Program-made: the position numbers and the translations under genes
Shown here: positions 1-24,300 of the stretch, piece by piece
How positions within the stretch are numbered: the stretch's first letter is position 1
Layout: every line of letters starts with the position of its first letter
Source: Brachionus plicatilis
Taxonomy: Eukaryota; Rotifera; Eurotatoria; Ploima; Brachionidae
Direction of reading: 5' to 3'
DNA: 64,000 bases
Assembly: GCA_010279815.1 (NCBI GenBank)
Contig: QEOQ01000487.1
Location: 345,955-409,954 of the forward strand
The notes under the pieces: model-generated
Databases searched by the model: none
The model's input: only the letters and a program-made list of their open reading frames with translations
What the model was told of the DNA's origin: nothing

Positions 1-26
1 TTAAATAAAAAAAAAAATACTGTCAA

Positions 27-533
27 TTAAAAAGGTTTAATTAAGTTTTTTTCCAACTGCTCAGCTGTAATTGTACCTTGTATTCTTTCAACATTTGGAT
101 TAAAGACCGAATAGGCGCTGATTTTACTCTTTTTGCCTACATTTGTATTCAAATATATTAAAACTAGAAGGGAACAAACAAAATACACCAGACCGAATTC
201 TAGTTTTATAAAAAGTGTCAATAAAATTGCCCACAATAAAAATTTTAGTGCTAGTTTAAATCTATTGAGTTTTATTTCTTCGGGCTCTGGTTCAGTTGTC
301 TCCTCTATTTCGTTGATTAAAACACTTGGTTTATTTTTCGGCTTTATCAGAGGTCTTCTTTTTATAATTTTATCCGATTCTGCATGTTTTGTGACCGAGA
401 CTTGATCATTGTTTGAGGAAAAAAAAAATTTTAAAATGCTTTTATTTGAAAAGGTCTGCTTTTTTTGATCGCTTGGTTTTTCTTCGCTTAATTTCTGTTC
501 CCTAAATTTTGCCAATTTTTCTTCAATATCCAT
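27..533 (-). CDS. SAYSD1: SAYSvFN domain protein (SAYSD1 orthologue)
   Basis: Single-exon reading frame of 168 residues from an ATG at 533 to TAA at 27-29. The N-terminal 90 residues are charged and Lys/Glu-rich (cytosolic). Residues about 92-130 form a long hydrophobic stretch, probably a membrane hairpin or one to two helices. The diagnostic SAYSVFN motif lies at 139-145, followed by the conserved NPNxERIxGT block, as in metazoan SAYSD1. Known family role: an ER membrane factor that binds UFMylated ribosomes and acts in quality control of clogged translocons. The length is close to the human protein (about 180 residues). No intron is visible. Its 5' side faces a 3.6-kb gene-poor stretch; the 3' side runs off the window start. 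Identification by the signature motif is firm; function is by family. Confidence 0.93.
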   Translation of the reverse strand: MDIEEKLAKFREQKLSEEKPSDQKKQTFSNKSILKFFFSSNNDQVSVTKHAESDKIIKRRPLIKPKNKPSVLINEIEETTEPEPEEIKLNRFKLALKFLLWAILLTLFIKLEFGLVYFVCSLLVLIYLNTNVGKKSKISAYSVFNPNVERIQGTITAEQLEKNLIKPF

Positions 534-3500
534 TTATTCGGCTACAAATTAAAAATTTTCTTAACTTAATATTTACTTCAATTATGCTTAAAAAAAACAA
601 ATTTTAGATTTTAAAATTAACTTTAAATTATCTTTGATTTTGAAAAATAATAAATTTTCTTTTTCTTTATTTTCTTGATCATAATCTTTTTTCAACATTG
701 ATGTCAATTTCACTTCTATGAAGAAAAACGCGTATCTAAATGGTAATTATTTTAAATTAATTAATCACTTAATAAATGATGATTTTTTTTCTAAAAGAAA
801 ATCTAAATTTAAGTGCCATTTTAATTTTAGAATGAGTTCTTAATCCTTGAGATTCAATTTCACCGATTTTGTGAATTTCAGTTCAAAATGACAAAATTGT
901 ACAGAAAAAATCATCTCTAATAATATTTAAAATTAGTTTCGTGAAAGTAACATGGTGCAACATACGAAGTTGCACCAACTATCAAGGTCTGTTAAACACT
1001 GCAACTACATAAATTAGATTTCGATATATTCGAGTCTAGGGCATTTGGCAGAGATTTTGCACATCATTAAATTCACTAATCCATTTAACTGAAAATATGA
1101 TAGATTTAAAATAAATGAATTTGTTGTAAATTTTATTAGCATATATCAATTAATTATTGATTGATTTATTCATTTTTTTTTTCAAATTCCAAAAAATTTT
1201 GAATGAAATGTTTTATGGAATGTCTTGAAAAATGATAGCTTTCAAGAATCGAAATGAATTTTTTAAATTCCATAAAGAAATTTAAAATTTTTGTTTTCAG
1301 GCATTGAATATAACTTTTAAAATATTAATTATTTCATTTAATTTGACTATTACACAAAGTGTATAAAAACTTTAAAGTCAAATTAAGATAAAAGATTATT
1401 AGATTTTTTTTATAAAATGTTAAAATTTTTTTTTAGTTGGTCTTTTTAAACGAGGAAAAAAGATTTTTTTCTAAAAATTACATTTATAAAGATTGATACT
1501 GTTATAAATATATTGAGACCTATCAATATAAAAGAGCAAATGATTAAATTTTAACAATTTAAAAATAGAATTTTTTTAAACACATTTTAATAATTTTTTA
1601 ATTAATAAAAATAGGATTTTAGGTCCTTTATGATAGGTTAATAAGTTCAAATGCCAAAAATATTGGTATTTTCTAAAAACGCTGTATATTCCGTAGTAAA
1701 AGATCATCTTCTAATAATTACCTTTTTTAACTAAAGTAAATACATTTAAATAAGTAATCTTTATTTGTGTTAAAAAAATCTTTTGTTAAATAAACTATCT
1801 TTTAGTAACTAAAAAATTCCAATTGTATCACAATCTTTCTTTTTTAAAAAAAACTAATGATATTAAACAAAAGTACAAAAGATTGATTGCAATTAATTTT
1901 AGATAATTTTGTAAAATAACTAAATTACAGAAAAGGTTTATACAACTTATTTTTTAGAATTTATTATTTACTAGTTAGGGAATATTTAAAATTTTTGAAA
2001 TCTAAGATGTTCAGCTGACAAAATTGAAGTAGAAACCATTGCAATAAAAATTATATCAATTTTTCTATTAGTATTGAAAATTTCACAACTTCGAATTCAA
2101 TATTAGAAAAAATTATACACAGGGTTATTCCAAGCGATTCAAAGTTAGTTTTAACAATTGGCCCAGCATACACTGTTTGGAGCTTAACCTTAAGGGTTTA
2201 TACTTATTAAAAAACATCGCAGTATATCTAAATAGTTTAAATCAATGTCTTTATCATTTCGATTCTGATTTAGGAGATGCAAATCAAAACATAATAAACC
2301 TTATAATCTTTATTGAAAAATATAATTATTTTTATATTTGGCATTTATTCTAAGACTAGAAGCAAAATAAATCAAGCTTTTATACAAGTCTTTTTTAAGA
2401 AATAAAATTTGAGTTAGAAAATTACAGACAAATCAATCTTTATGAAGTCTTTTTTGATAAAATAATTTAGTTTAACTTTTAAACGATTTATTTAAAAAAT
2501 AAACGCTTTTCGAAATATTTTATGTAAATTGTAATTTAAATATCATTTTATCTTATATTTAACAGATTTTTTAAAAGCTTTTAAAAAAAATTATTTTTCA
2601 ATGTAAACATCTTCAATTTTTTTGTTAGATTACACTCAAATAAATTTTCTTTTATTCGATTGTTGAATATAAAGTAAAAAATTTTTTCAAAGTTAAAATA
2701 ATTTTTCATTTGTTTTTAACACTTGTACTGTAAATTATATTTTCAACTAAAGATAAAATTGCAGTTTTTTCTTGGGATCACATGATAAAAAATCTAAATC
2801 ATCAAAAATAATTAAGCTCTTACGAATTTTTCATATTTATTAAAATTATTAAAATTTCATGAAAATCCAAATTCGTTGCCAAAAATTCCATTTTTAGCCA
2901 TATTAAAATGATCTAAAATTTTAAACATAATAATCAGAAAAACCACCAAATGATTAAATTTTGTAAAAAGATACATTTTAAAGTTTTTCTTTACAATGCC
3001 TTAGTCCTGATTTCATAAAAATTCTTCCTATTTTTTTATAGTTCAATAAAATTAAAATATCTTATTTTAAGTTTTTTATATTTAATACAATGAATTTTTT
3101 GGACAAGACCAGTATAATATTTTTTAATCTTGTCGTCAAAAACATTCGCAATAATGTTTTTTGTAGATTAATAATCTTTGATTTTATTTTGCAATTTGAA
3201 TAAATTTATTGATTTACTAAAGTTTTTTTTTTAAAGCACCAAGAATTTTTTCCTGTTTTTATTTTAAATTCAAAATATAAAGGCAAAATTGTTACTGAGT
3301 AATAACTATTTTTAAAGAAAAAGATAAAATCAACATAATTCGAAAATAATATATTTATTTGAAAAAACTGTTTAAAAGATATGAGGATTTAAAAAGTGCT
3401 AATCATGGTAGATGTCATTTTGATCAGATATTTCTAATTATATAGGGGTTCCCTTTTAAAAAAAGAGGTAATTTAAAATTTTAAAAAATAAGAAATTTTA

Positions 3501-4156
3501 AATTTTATTCATCTGTGATTATTATTATTTGAATACAAATTTTTTTGGACTTCACTCACTCAAAATTTTCATGAAAAATGTCAAAAAGAAAAAAAAAATA
3601 CTTTTTTTACTAAATAATTTCTAATTTTTTAGAAATTTATTTAATAAGCATAATTTATAAGATGAGTTTTTATTATTGTGTGATCAACATAAAATTTAAT
3701 TCAATCCAGTATAAATAACTAAAGTTTATAAATATTTACTCGATTAAAAATAAGTCAAGAATATGAACTAGATAACCGTGGTTTTGCTGACAAATAGAGG
3801 ATATTTTTAGTTTGAGCATATCTGGCCTTTTTCAAAAAAGAATTAATTTCCAGTAAAGAAAAAATCCAGGTGAAACTTAAATAATAACCCAGGCACTCAT
3901 ATTATTTAATCAATTTAAAACAGCTATTTAAGAGTTGTCTAAAAAAGGCAATTTACTCTTATAATTTTTAATTTTGTTGCCGTCTCAAACTAAATAAACT
4001 TAGTATTGCTCAGATCCTAGAAAATTTACATAATTTGAAATTTTATTTAAAAATTTCATAATACTAATTGAAATTTTTCAGTAAAAAAAAAAAAATATTA
4101 AAATATATTTTTTTGTTGTTATCTAATTTTAAGAATTGATTTAAAATAAAAAAAAA
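534..4156. other. Gene-poor intergenic stretch
   Basis: Very AT-rich DNA between the 5' ends of SAYSD1 and the P450 reductase gene, which point away from each other. I find no coding exon and no RNA gene. The only recognisable item is a truncated MITE copy at about 864-1085. Promoter elements for both genes must lie here, but no motif stands out. Confidence 0.6.
864..1085. repeat. MITE family 1, copy 1 (3' arm deleted)
   Basis: Starts with GATTTTGTGAATTTCAG and contains ATGGTGCAACAT, TCTGTTAAACACTGCAA, ATATATTCGAGTCTAGGGCA and TTTTGCACATCATTA in the same order as the complete copies at 18341 and 26617. The right inverted arm is nearly absent: after CATCATTA the sequence jumps to AATTCACTAA and then leaves homology. 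Boundaries are approximate. Confidence 0.7.
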
Positions 4157-6435
4157 ATGCTAAACTTAAATATGATCGGCTATACGGATTTCCTAATGAT
4201 TGGCGGAATAACAGCCATTGCCTTGTACTTCTGGACTTCTTCAAAATCAAAGCAGCAGCCCACCATGGTCGACCTAAAAAAACTCAAAGTCCTGCCATCC
4301 AAGTAAACAAAATCAATTTAATTTATTAATTTAATAAGTAGCTATCTGTAAATAAAAAGCATTGAAGAAAATGGCTCTGCCAATGCTGTGTCAGAAAAAG
4401 GCCTGATTGAAAAAATGAAAGCCTCTGGTAAAACAATAGTGATTTTTTTTGGTTCCCAAACTGGAACTGGGGAAGAATTCGCGCAGCGTCTTGCCAAGAA
4501 CTGCCGTCTCTACGGCCTCAAGGCACTGGTCGTCGATCCCGAGGAGATCGATCTAGTATGCTGGAAAATTTTAGCTAAATTTTGTTCTAAATTTTATACA
4601 GGAAGAACTAGCTAGATTAAATGAAATCCCTAATGCAATTGCTGTGTTCATTGTGGCAACATATGGAGAAGGAGACCCGACCGACAATGCCCAAGAGATG
4701 TTCGACTATTTGCAGCAAGGCGAATGGGACTTGAAGGGACTTAAGTATGGCGTCTTCGGCCTTGGAAACAAGACTTATGAGCATTATAACGAAATCGGAA
4801 AATACTTTGACAAACGACTTGAAGAACTCAATGGAAGTCGTTTGATTGACCTGGGTCTAGGTGATGATGATGCCAAGTAACAACAAAAAAATAAAAAAAA
4901 AAAATTTTTTATAAAAATTTATTCAAGTATTGAAGAAGATTTTGTGACTTGGATGGACAAATTTTGGCCAGTTGTGTGCGATTTTTACGGCATATCAGCG
5001 TCAGAACAAGACATAAGGTAATTATTTTTATCACTAGCTTTTTTTGTTGGTAAAGATAACGCTTTCCAAAAAGCATGCGACAATATAAACTAATGAGTCT
5101 GGATGACGTGGCCACGGAGAAAATCTTCAAGGGCGAAGTCTACAGATTAAATTCCTATGTGAAGCAAAAGCCGCCTTATGACAGCAAAAATCCGTTCATG
5201 GCGCCCATTTCAGTCAAATACAATTTGTTCAAAGGCACTGACAGAAAATGCTTGCACATTGAGCTGGACATCACCGATTCTAGGCTGAGATACGAGGCCG
5301 GCGACCATGTGGCCATCTATCCGGCCAATGATCCCCAGACTGTGAACCAAATCGGTCAATTGCTTGACGTGGATCTTGACCAAACATTTTCGCTGATAAA
5401 CATTGACGAGGACGCCTCCAAAAAGCATCCTTTTCCCTGTCCGACCACTTTCCGTACTGCCCTTACTTACTATCTGGACATAACCTCTTTGCCGACCACC
5501 CAGCTGATCAAAGAACTGGCCCAGTATGCCACAGATGAGAGTGAGAGAAAAAATCTGCAGCTAATGGCCTCGGCAAGTGAGGAAGGCAAAGCTTTTTACA
5601 ACACATTTATTAGGGATGAGCACACAGACTTGGTTAGTTTGCTGGAAAAAATGTGTTCGCTGAAGCCACCAATTGATCACGTGATGGAATTGTTGCCCAG
5701 ACTTCAGGCTCGGTACTACTCGATTTCGTCGTCGCCCAAAGTTCATCCCAATAGAATACACGTCACTTGTACTGTTGTTGAATATGAGACCAAAGACGGC
5801 CGAGTGTGCAAGGGTGTTACTACAAATTGGCTTTTGAACAAGCCAGTTGGTGACGACTTGAAGCCAAGAGTTCCAATCTTTGTTCGAAAGTCACAATTTA
5901 GACTTCCTTTCAAATTTCAAACATCCATTTTAATGATTGGACCTGGCACTGGTCTGGCTCCGTTTAGGGGTTTTCTCCAAGAAAGGGACTATTATAAGAA
6001 AGAAGGCCGCATGGTCGGAAAGTCAATTTTGTACTATGGATGCAGGCGAAAAGCAGAGGATTATTTGTACCAAGAAGAGTTGGAACAGTATGAAACAAAT
6101 GGAACTTTGACCAAGTTGAATGTTGCTTTTTCGCGCGATCAGTCCGAAAAAGTTTACGTCACTCATTTGCTTAAAAAAGATGCTGGCATGGTTTGGAGTA
6201 TTTTAAAAGAGGGAGGCCATGTTTATGTCTGTGGGTAAGTGTCCAATTGAGGCTAGGATTTGGCAAAGATTTTTTATATTCTCTATTTAGAGATGCGAAA
6301 AATATGGCGAGGGACGTGCATGATATTTTAGTTGATATTTGTGACAAAGAAGGTGGTATGGGACGCACTCAAGCTGTTCAATATGTCAAAGATTTAGGCC
6401 AAAAATCAAGATATGTGTTAGATGTTTGGAGTTAA
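4157..6435 (+). CDS. POR: NADPH-cytochrome P450 reductase
   Basis: Six exons: 4157-4302, 4360-4555, 4602-4876, 4928-5017, 5074-6234, 6291-6435; all junctions are GT-AG and in phase, giving 670 residues (human about 680). It passes electrons from NADPH through FAD and FMN to microsomal P450s and heme oxygenase on the ER. An N-terminal anchor (about residues 8-26) precedes the flavodoxin domain, which has GSQTGTGEEFA and ATYGEGDPTDNA. The connecting/FAD domain has RYYSISSS, and the NADPH domain has GPGTGLAPFRGF, YYGCRR and the CGDAKNMA Cys/Asp region; the protein ends in the canonical DVWS. The FMN-stacking FGLGNKTYEHYN is intact. Introns are 46-57 nt. AATAAA at 6473-6478 is the likely poly(A) signal. 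Every key residue I can check is present, so it should be functional. Confidence 0.97.
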
Positions 6436-8424
6436 ATTATTTCTTTTTAGTTTCTTATTTTTATTTAATAACAATAAAAAAGTTTTTTTCATTTAAAAAA
6501 ATTTAAGACTTTATTCAGATTCATCACGTTTTAAATCGTTTTTGCTTAATATTTGTTACATAAAACTACCTTCGCAATTTCTAGCTTTCGAGGTAAATGT
6601 CTAGTTTTTACAAAGGCAATATTACCAAAAAAGATTATTTTATTTGGAAATAATTTTTTTTTAATAATTTTTTACAGCTAAATAATATAATAAAATAAAA
6701 TATTGACATTGATCTATTTTGTTTCATTCTTGAATATTTTGGCCGAAAAATGATCTAATGCTGTTTTCTTTAGGAAATGATTAATAAAATTTAATATCAA
6801 GATGAATGAAGAGTCATTACACTTGAATATAATTAAAATAAAATAAAATTAATTCCCCGAATTCTTATAAGCTATAAGCAAACTGACAAGATAACTCCAT
6901 TTTTCTATGAAACCTTCTTAATGGGTTTTAAATGCGTTTGTTTTTTAATTTTTTTTATTAAACAAATATTAAAATATTTGAACTCTTAAGAACTATTAGA
7001 TTAATTAAACGATTTTAACAAAATTAGCATAAATAGAATTTTATTTAATTTAATATACTTAATTTTAATAATGTCTTTTTTAAAAGTTATTATGACAATT
7101 TTTAATCCTTTTTTAAACACTTTAAAACTTTTTAAACTATACCCAGCAAGAACTTCTTATTTTCAAAGACATTTGATAAATATTAAGGTAAATTTCAAAA
7201 CAGAAAACATTTTTTTTAAATGACTAGATCATGTAAAAAATATTGATAAATGATTGAATTATTATGTTAAGTAAAATTATTGATAATAAAACATTATATT
7301 GAGTAATTTATTTATTTAAAAAGCATGAATTTAAAAATCATTATCAATAAAAAGATTGAATTTCAGAGTATTTATATTTTAAAATGCCATTTTAATTTTT
7401 TTTAAATAGAATTTAAACATTTTAGCCAGACTTTAATTTTTTGATAAACATTAAATTTTTTTGTTTATTCAAAATTAAATTAATTTTGACGATGATGCAA
7501 AAAGAAAAGTTTTTAATTGTTGAAAGCCCCAGATGAAAAACTTTAGGATCAGATATTTTCATTTTTTAATTATTTTTTTAAATTAAAGATAACAATAGTT
7601 GTCAATAAAATTATCCAAAAATTTTATAAAAAATATGATCAAATCAATGCTTTTAAACAGGTCTGGTAGCTTGGTCGACCAAAAAAATTAAAAAACTTAA
7701 AAATATTAATTTCTTTTTTATTTTGCCTAAATATATTTAATTGTTTTGCTTGGTTTAATATTTTTATAATTAGATGAAATAGAACTTGATATTTATATTA
7801 AAATTAGATAATTTATTTTAATGAATTCAATAAAAAATGATCAATAGGATCAAAAAAATTCTCATTATTATAAAATCTTGTTGTTGACTATTCTTCTTAG
7901 TTTTGGAGATGTTTTAAAACGATTTTTGAGAATGTTGAAATTTTTTTTGTAAAGTATTTCTGCCTATAATGATGCTATTTTAAAGATACTTGAATTATGT
8001 TCTTTAAAAATTTTCTCATTGAAATGAAATTCCATTCCATTACTTATCATTATTTATAAGTAAAAATTTAACTTTTTTTTCATTTTCTAAATTTTTTATA
8101 TTATTAATATTTTCTAATTTTTTTCAAAATTCTTTACAAATTTACTTCCTTTAATGGAGGCCAATTTAATTAATAAATAATTAAATAAATTGATTAAATA
8201 AGTATAGCTTTTTTGAATATTAATATGAAATTCTCAAAATTTCATAAGTTTTTTCTTTTTCTGAATTTTTTAAGTTCTCAAGTCTTAAAAAATGGGATTT
8301 AAATCAATTGAGTTTAAGCTATAAAGCCACAAATTTATTCGAAGTGATGATTAATTAAAAAAAATTTTAAAAAATAAAATTTATTTTAAATTAAATTTAA
8401 TTATTTTTATTAAAAAAATATATA
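6436..8424. other. Intergenic stretch, 3' ends converge
   Basis: Separates the 3' ends of the P450 reductase gene (+) and the nuclear receptor gene (-). AATAAA at 6473-6478 serves the reductase. The rest is AT-rich with no coding exon, RNA gene or inverted repeat that I can support. Confidence 0.55.
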
Positions 8425-10224
8425 TTAAAACCAAGATTGGGAAGTGAAAATGGTTTCATAAAATTTGTCCATATGAAAGCCCATTTTGATAAGCTGGTCG
8501 CATTTTTCGTACAACTTAAACTGAAGTAGCAGATTTATTCTTTCGAATTTCGGCAGCATGTTTACAAGCTGTTCACTTGATTCATTTTCATTTCGTCTTA
8601 AATACATGTATTTGCTTAGCGCATTAAATAACTCTAAATTGCAGTCAAATTTCTCTCCAAATCCAACTAAACCTTTACAAGCTTTGAATAAACAATAAAT
8701 TTATTTTAACATTATTTTGAAAAAATTTGATAATTAAATTTACTTGTTGAAAATGCCAAAACTGCTGAAAAGAGTGCGAATTCTTTGCAATCTAGTTTTA
8801 GTTCTCTGACCATATCGACTAATGGTTTGTAAAATAGCAAAATTTTGTCAAACACCGGAAAATATTTAATTATCTTGTCATATGTAGCACTGTCACAATC
8901 AAAATAGTTTATGTTGGTGTTCAAGTTTGCTTGAGTTTCGGTCTGTTCTCGTTTTTGCTGCAATCGAATGAGTTGAATAAGACGAAGTGGATGGACCGAA
9001 TTGACAAGCAATATTTTTTGATCTTCTATGGAGAATCGTTCCAAAACTAAAAGAAAAAATTGAAAAATAATATTTTAAAATATTTATTAAATTTACATGA
9101 AATGTTTGAAATGAAGCTGATGCATTTTTCGGTGTGAATTCGGACTAGTTCTAGACCAAGCTCATGTTCTTGATTCAAAATTTTATTTGGAACTGTTTGA
9201 ATATTCTAAAAAAAATATTTTAAAATAATATTTAAATAAAAATATAATTGTAATTTAAAAACCTCTAAAACTTGATAAGATTGATAAACTTTTTTGATCA
9301 AATTTTTTGTATTTTCGTCTAATAAATTTTCAATGTCAGTTTTGACATCTAAATCGTTGACAGTGATCCTTTGACTATTTACATTTTGCGGATAGCCTAC
9401 ACCGGGATTAAAATTGTTAATGTATTCTTGGTTATTGGACACGTCAGAAGACGCGTTATCCATTATGGACTTAATTTTTTGCTTAAATAAATTCGATTGT
9501 CTACCAATTTTACAATCTTAAAAAAAATTTGTTATTCCAATTTTAAATTTTAAATTGTTTAATTTACTTTTAAGGTCCATTCCAGCAGTGACACATTTAT
9601 TATAGCGGCACGATCTACACGCATTACGAGACTTGTAGCTGATCTCACAATTTCCGTCACCAGTGCACACAAATTTGTGTCCTTCTTTGACATTTCTTCG
9701 AAAAAAACCCTTGGAAAAAACAATAACATAATTTTATTTAATAAATTTTTTAATTAATAAATTTAAAAAATTTTATTTATTAATTTTTTTCTAGTTAAAT
9801 TTTTTATTTACTTTACAGCCTTCACAAGTGATGGCTCCAAAATGAAGACCCGACGATGCATCTCCACACACACTACACGGAATTTCTTTGAAAGGAACAA
9901 TGTCATTGACAACTTTTTCTAAATAAAATATTTTTTTGACAAGCTTTAAATGAGTCTAAAGTAATTTATACCATTATGCTTCATTCCGACCTGTAGACAT
10001 TTTTTAAATCGACAAAATGCACAGTTTGTCCGAGTCGATTTGGTGATCACACAGCTTGAGTTGGAACGGACACACTTGAACTCGAGATATTCACTTTTTG
10101 CATTGCGGAGAAAAAATTTTTTGCATGCTTCACAGGTAATTGTACCGCAATGCCATCCAGCTGAATTGGTCTCTCCGCACACTCTGCATGGTTCGGGTTT
10201 ATTTTTGTCGCTTAAAAGACTCAT
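8425..10224 (-). CDS. Nuclear receptor with two DNA-binding domains (2DBD-NR)
   Basis: Seven exons on the minus strand: 10224-9972, 9918-9812, 9709-9568, 9516-9263, 9205-9097, 9046-8744, 8681-8425; phases fit exactly, 474 residues. Residues about 13-85 form a first two-zinc-finger domain with P-box CEACKKFF. A second complete domain follows directly, with P-box CEGCKGFF and a C-terminal extension containing [10 protein letters not shown]. The rest is a ligand-binding-domain-like helical region. The pair of P-boxes, in this order, is the hallmark of the 2DBD-NR subfamily described from flatworms, molluscs and some other invertebrates; members act as DNA-binding transcription factors, and their ligands are largely unknown. 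The donor of exon 4 (GTTTTTAA) is weak. The gene is divergent from NKAP with a 327-bp gap. Identity is firm; target genes cannot be inferred. Confidence 0.94.
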
Positions 10225-11454
<1,230 letters not shown>

Positions 11455-12481
11455 TAATTTTTATGCTACAATGTGAATATTGTTTAAAATTTCATTATTT
11501 TTTTATTCAAACAATAAAAGAATTAATTTTCCCATATTTTTCCAATTTCTCATTTCTAAAATACAATAATTTGCTAGCTAAATAATTATTAGTTTAAAAA
11601 AAACTATATTAATTCAAAATTTAAGATAATTTTTGAAAAAAATTATTTTAAATTACTTCAAAATATTAATCGATTTAATTTAATTTAAATTTTATTTATT
11701 TTTATATTCAATTTTAAATTGCCTAAGTGGCTGAAATTAATAATAATAATAATAACAATTAATCGGTTTAAGTTAATTTAGAGAAAATTGAAAATTGGTT
11801 TCAAATAATGCCATCAAAGTTTTTTTTGTCATAAATTCCATTTTTAGTTGAGGAAAATTGAATGTTTGTTTGAATCATTAATTCATAGAAAATTGATAAA
11901 ATTTAAAATATTTTTATTAAGATTATAATTGAAACTAAAATTTTCCAATTATATTTATTATTATATTATATTATTCAATTATTTTCCAAATTTTTTAGAT
12001 TTTTGAAAAATTTTAATTTTGTCAAATTATTGTCTTTGAATGATTAAGAGAGATTTATATTCCGAAAATGGATTTCATAAATGTTCAATGTAATACAATT
12101 CTATCTAATTTTTCTTCGAAAAACATTTCTATGAATTTAATGTTCACCTTGATCTATACATTTTTTAATTTTTGCTAATTTGTAATAATTATTTTATAAA
12201 ATTAAATAAAAAAAAGTGTTAATCGGTCTTTCATGACAAATAAATAGTTTTCGTAGCGCCACCAATTGATTCAAATTTATTTTTTAAATTCAAATTTTCT
12301 TAACTTTGAATTTTAAGTAATTTAAAAAAACTTTTTGAGTCCTAAACTTAATTCAAGTTTCGATATTCTCTTTTATATTTAGGTTTAAAGAAAAAATTAA
12401 TAAAATTAGAAAAAAAAATTTATTCAATAAATAATTATATTGCATAAAAAACACTGTTAACTATTTAAAAATGATTTACTA
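11455..12481. other. Intergenic stretch between NKAP and KCNQ 3' ends
   Basis: About 1 kb of AT-rich DNA between two convergent genes. It holds the NKAP poly(A) signal and a short (AAT)n run near 11740-11755. Nothing coding seen. Confidence 0.5.
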
Positions 12482-21327
<8,846 letters not shown>

Positions 21328-24300
21328 TTCGGTCCAAAATCTTTATTTATTCAAAATGAGCCATACTGAAAATCTTTTATTCTTGCTCTAGAAAAAAATC
21401 TGAAAATATTTTATTAATTTTATTCTGAGAAAATTGGCGACATAATTTTTTAATTTAGTTTCACTAAGATACCTTATCAAAAAATTATTTTTCAAGAAGC
21501 AGTAAGAAAAGTATACATCATCGAAATTAGTTTTTTTTTTTCATTTCGACCTGGCAACAAGGATCAATATAAGCTCACAAACTTAGGTTAAATCACTTTT
21601 ACCTGTTCTAATTTTAAAATTAACATAAAATAAATAAACAAAAACTGTTAAAATTTAAATAAATAAAAATTTACTTGATAATTCAACTTTTGTTTTGAGT
21701 AAATTTTAAGTGATCTTGATTTATAAAAAAATATCCAAATTAAACTATTCGATATCTCTACGGATTAAAAGCATTAAAACCAGGGGAAAAACTGCAATCA
21801 AAAAGAATTTAACATGGAAACTCAATATTAATTTGGTTTGTAATTTAATTAATATTTTTTGCGCAAAAAGTCGAAGTTAATTTTATTATCATTTAATATG
21901 TGACATTAATTTATTATTATTTTGATAAATTTCCGCTGATTGTTTGAAAAAAATAATTTGTTTTTCTCAAAAATTACTATTTATTTAATACAAAAAAAAA
22001 CGTAACTATCGCCCAAATTAAATTTGGAATTTTTTTCTCGACATGGGGTGGTTTGAGGGGTTTTAAGTTAATTAATTTTTTATCTTAATAAAAAGCTTGA
22101 TAATTTAGTACAAGTTAATGGTTTTTTTAAGTATTCCTAAAAGTGAAAGGCTTCCAAATTGACAACTGTAATTAAAAATAACATGAAAATTAAAACCTTG
22201 TCAAGTATCGAAATATTCAAAATATTAAAATCTAAATATTCCGATTTAACTCCTATTAATAGACACTTTTGTTGACGTTTTTATTTGTTGAATTGCATCA
22301 TATTTTTGTAGCCAGACAATTATTTCGTCAAATGATAACTAAAAAATTATTTTATTAATTTCAACTTAAGATTAGGTCTTTATACTCATATTTAACAATA
22401 TATTTATTTTCAAAAAAAAATTAGTTTAAAACAAAAAAAAATCAATATTTAAAAAAATATGTGCAAAAGATTAGATATATCTTGGTTTACAAAATAAATT
22501 ATAATGAAAATATTTAAAAAATCTATATTCAATCATATTTATCTTTTTATCCAATATTTCTCCAAATTCTCACCTAGCTACTCAAATCTTTTTTGTTCAT
22601 TCGATTAACAAAATTAGCTTTCAATATTCGAGCTTCTTATGCTTCGTTATCTATTCTATTTTGTATAGATAAACTTCAATTAATTAATTAGATTTAATTG
22701 AAATGGATCGATCTTTATACTCGATACACAAACTTATTTTTAAATTCGCTCCATTAAACAAATATACTTTGGCTTTTAAAATTGATTGATATTTTTTGAT
22801 TAAAATAAAAACCACATCGGTTAATACTGTAAATTAAATAAATAATAATTAAAAATAATTATCAAAAAAAAAATATTTTTTTCTTAATGAAGTTGAACAA
22901 TTTTAAATTGACTAAATCGTTTTTCTTAGATTGTTATTTTTCCCAATTTTATTATTATTGAAAAAATTTTAAAACAAAAAGCACTAAATTTATCAATAAA
23001 ATTGCTTTAAGGGTTCTTGTCATATATTATTATTAATTTCAAATAAACGCCAGTTAGGCAATGCAAAAAAAAATAAATTAAAAATAAAAGTTTTTTAAAT
23101 ATTTAATGAAAAAAATAATAATGAAAAGTTAAAATGATTTTTCTGAACGCCCTTGAGTCATTTAATTCAAAAATTCATCAATTTTAAAAAGCTAGAATCT
23201 AATTGATTAATGCAAAGTAAAAAAAGTGTTCAATTTTAGCTATTCACTTCCTTAAGCCTTAACATATGGCCTATTATTATTGATTTTTAACGCAATCTAT
23301 TTTTAGATAAATTTTTAAAAAATCAAGCTTAAGCTAAAAACTCAAAATAAGATAATTAAAATGCTTAAACTGAAATATTTTTCAAAAATTTAAAGCAAAA
23401 ATGAAAATTGCGCAAATTTTTTTTCTGCTCAATATTGCCTTTAGAACAATGTGATTAATTTAAAAAAGTTTAATTTTTTACCTTTTTTAATTATTAAAGC
23501 TTCAAGAGTTTTATTTGAGTAATTTAAATAAATGAAAATATTTAAATGCTAAAAATTTGAAATTTTTTCTCGAGTGGCTTCAAATTATAAAAAATAACAT
23601 AAAAACAATATTTTTTTAAACCATTGTTATTTGAAAAAAAATTATGAACAATATTATTTGAATCTGTTAATCTAAAATAGTAATGAGTTTTACACATCCT
23701 ATTCTTTAAATTAAAGATGAGTTATTTTAATCTAAAATAAAAAATATCACTCAATGGTTTAATCGAAATTATTTTAAAACAGCTCCGATAGCAGCCAAAT
23801 TATAAAAAATTAGAAACATTGCTTTGTCATTTTTAATTAAAATTTTTGATTTTAATTTAAAACTGTAAACAAAACTAAAATTTCAGAGTATTTAGGAATA
23901 AAAAAAGATTTAATTTTTGCTTTATTAAATAATTTATTTAATTTTTTTGAAAAATAAAAAAAAATTGAAATAAATAGCTCCAAGCTCTGATGCATAATTT
24001 GCAATTTAAATAAAAGAGAGATTTCGAAATTCTAAAACAAATTTAAATGTTTTTCTTTAATATTAAATTAAGAAATAATAATTTCTTAGGCTCTAATCTT
24101 TGATTCTTTATAAAATTTCATTCATTTTCTTCAAATTTGTAGCCTATAATCCAAGTAGAAGATTGTATGAACAAAGTTAACCCTAATTGAAAATAAATTA
24201 ATGTAACTGATTATTTTATAATTAAGAATTTTTCGTGTAGTTAATTTAGCATTTATTCGTTAACGAAATTGGCCATGGATTTAAATTTAGAGCAAAGTTT

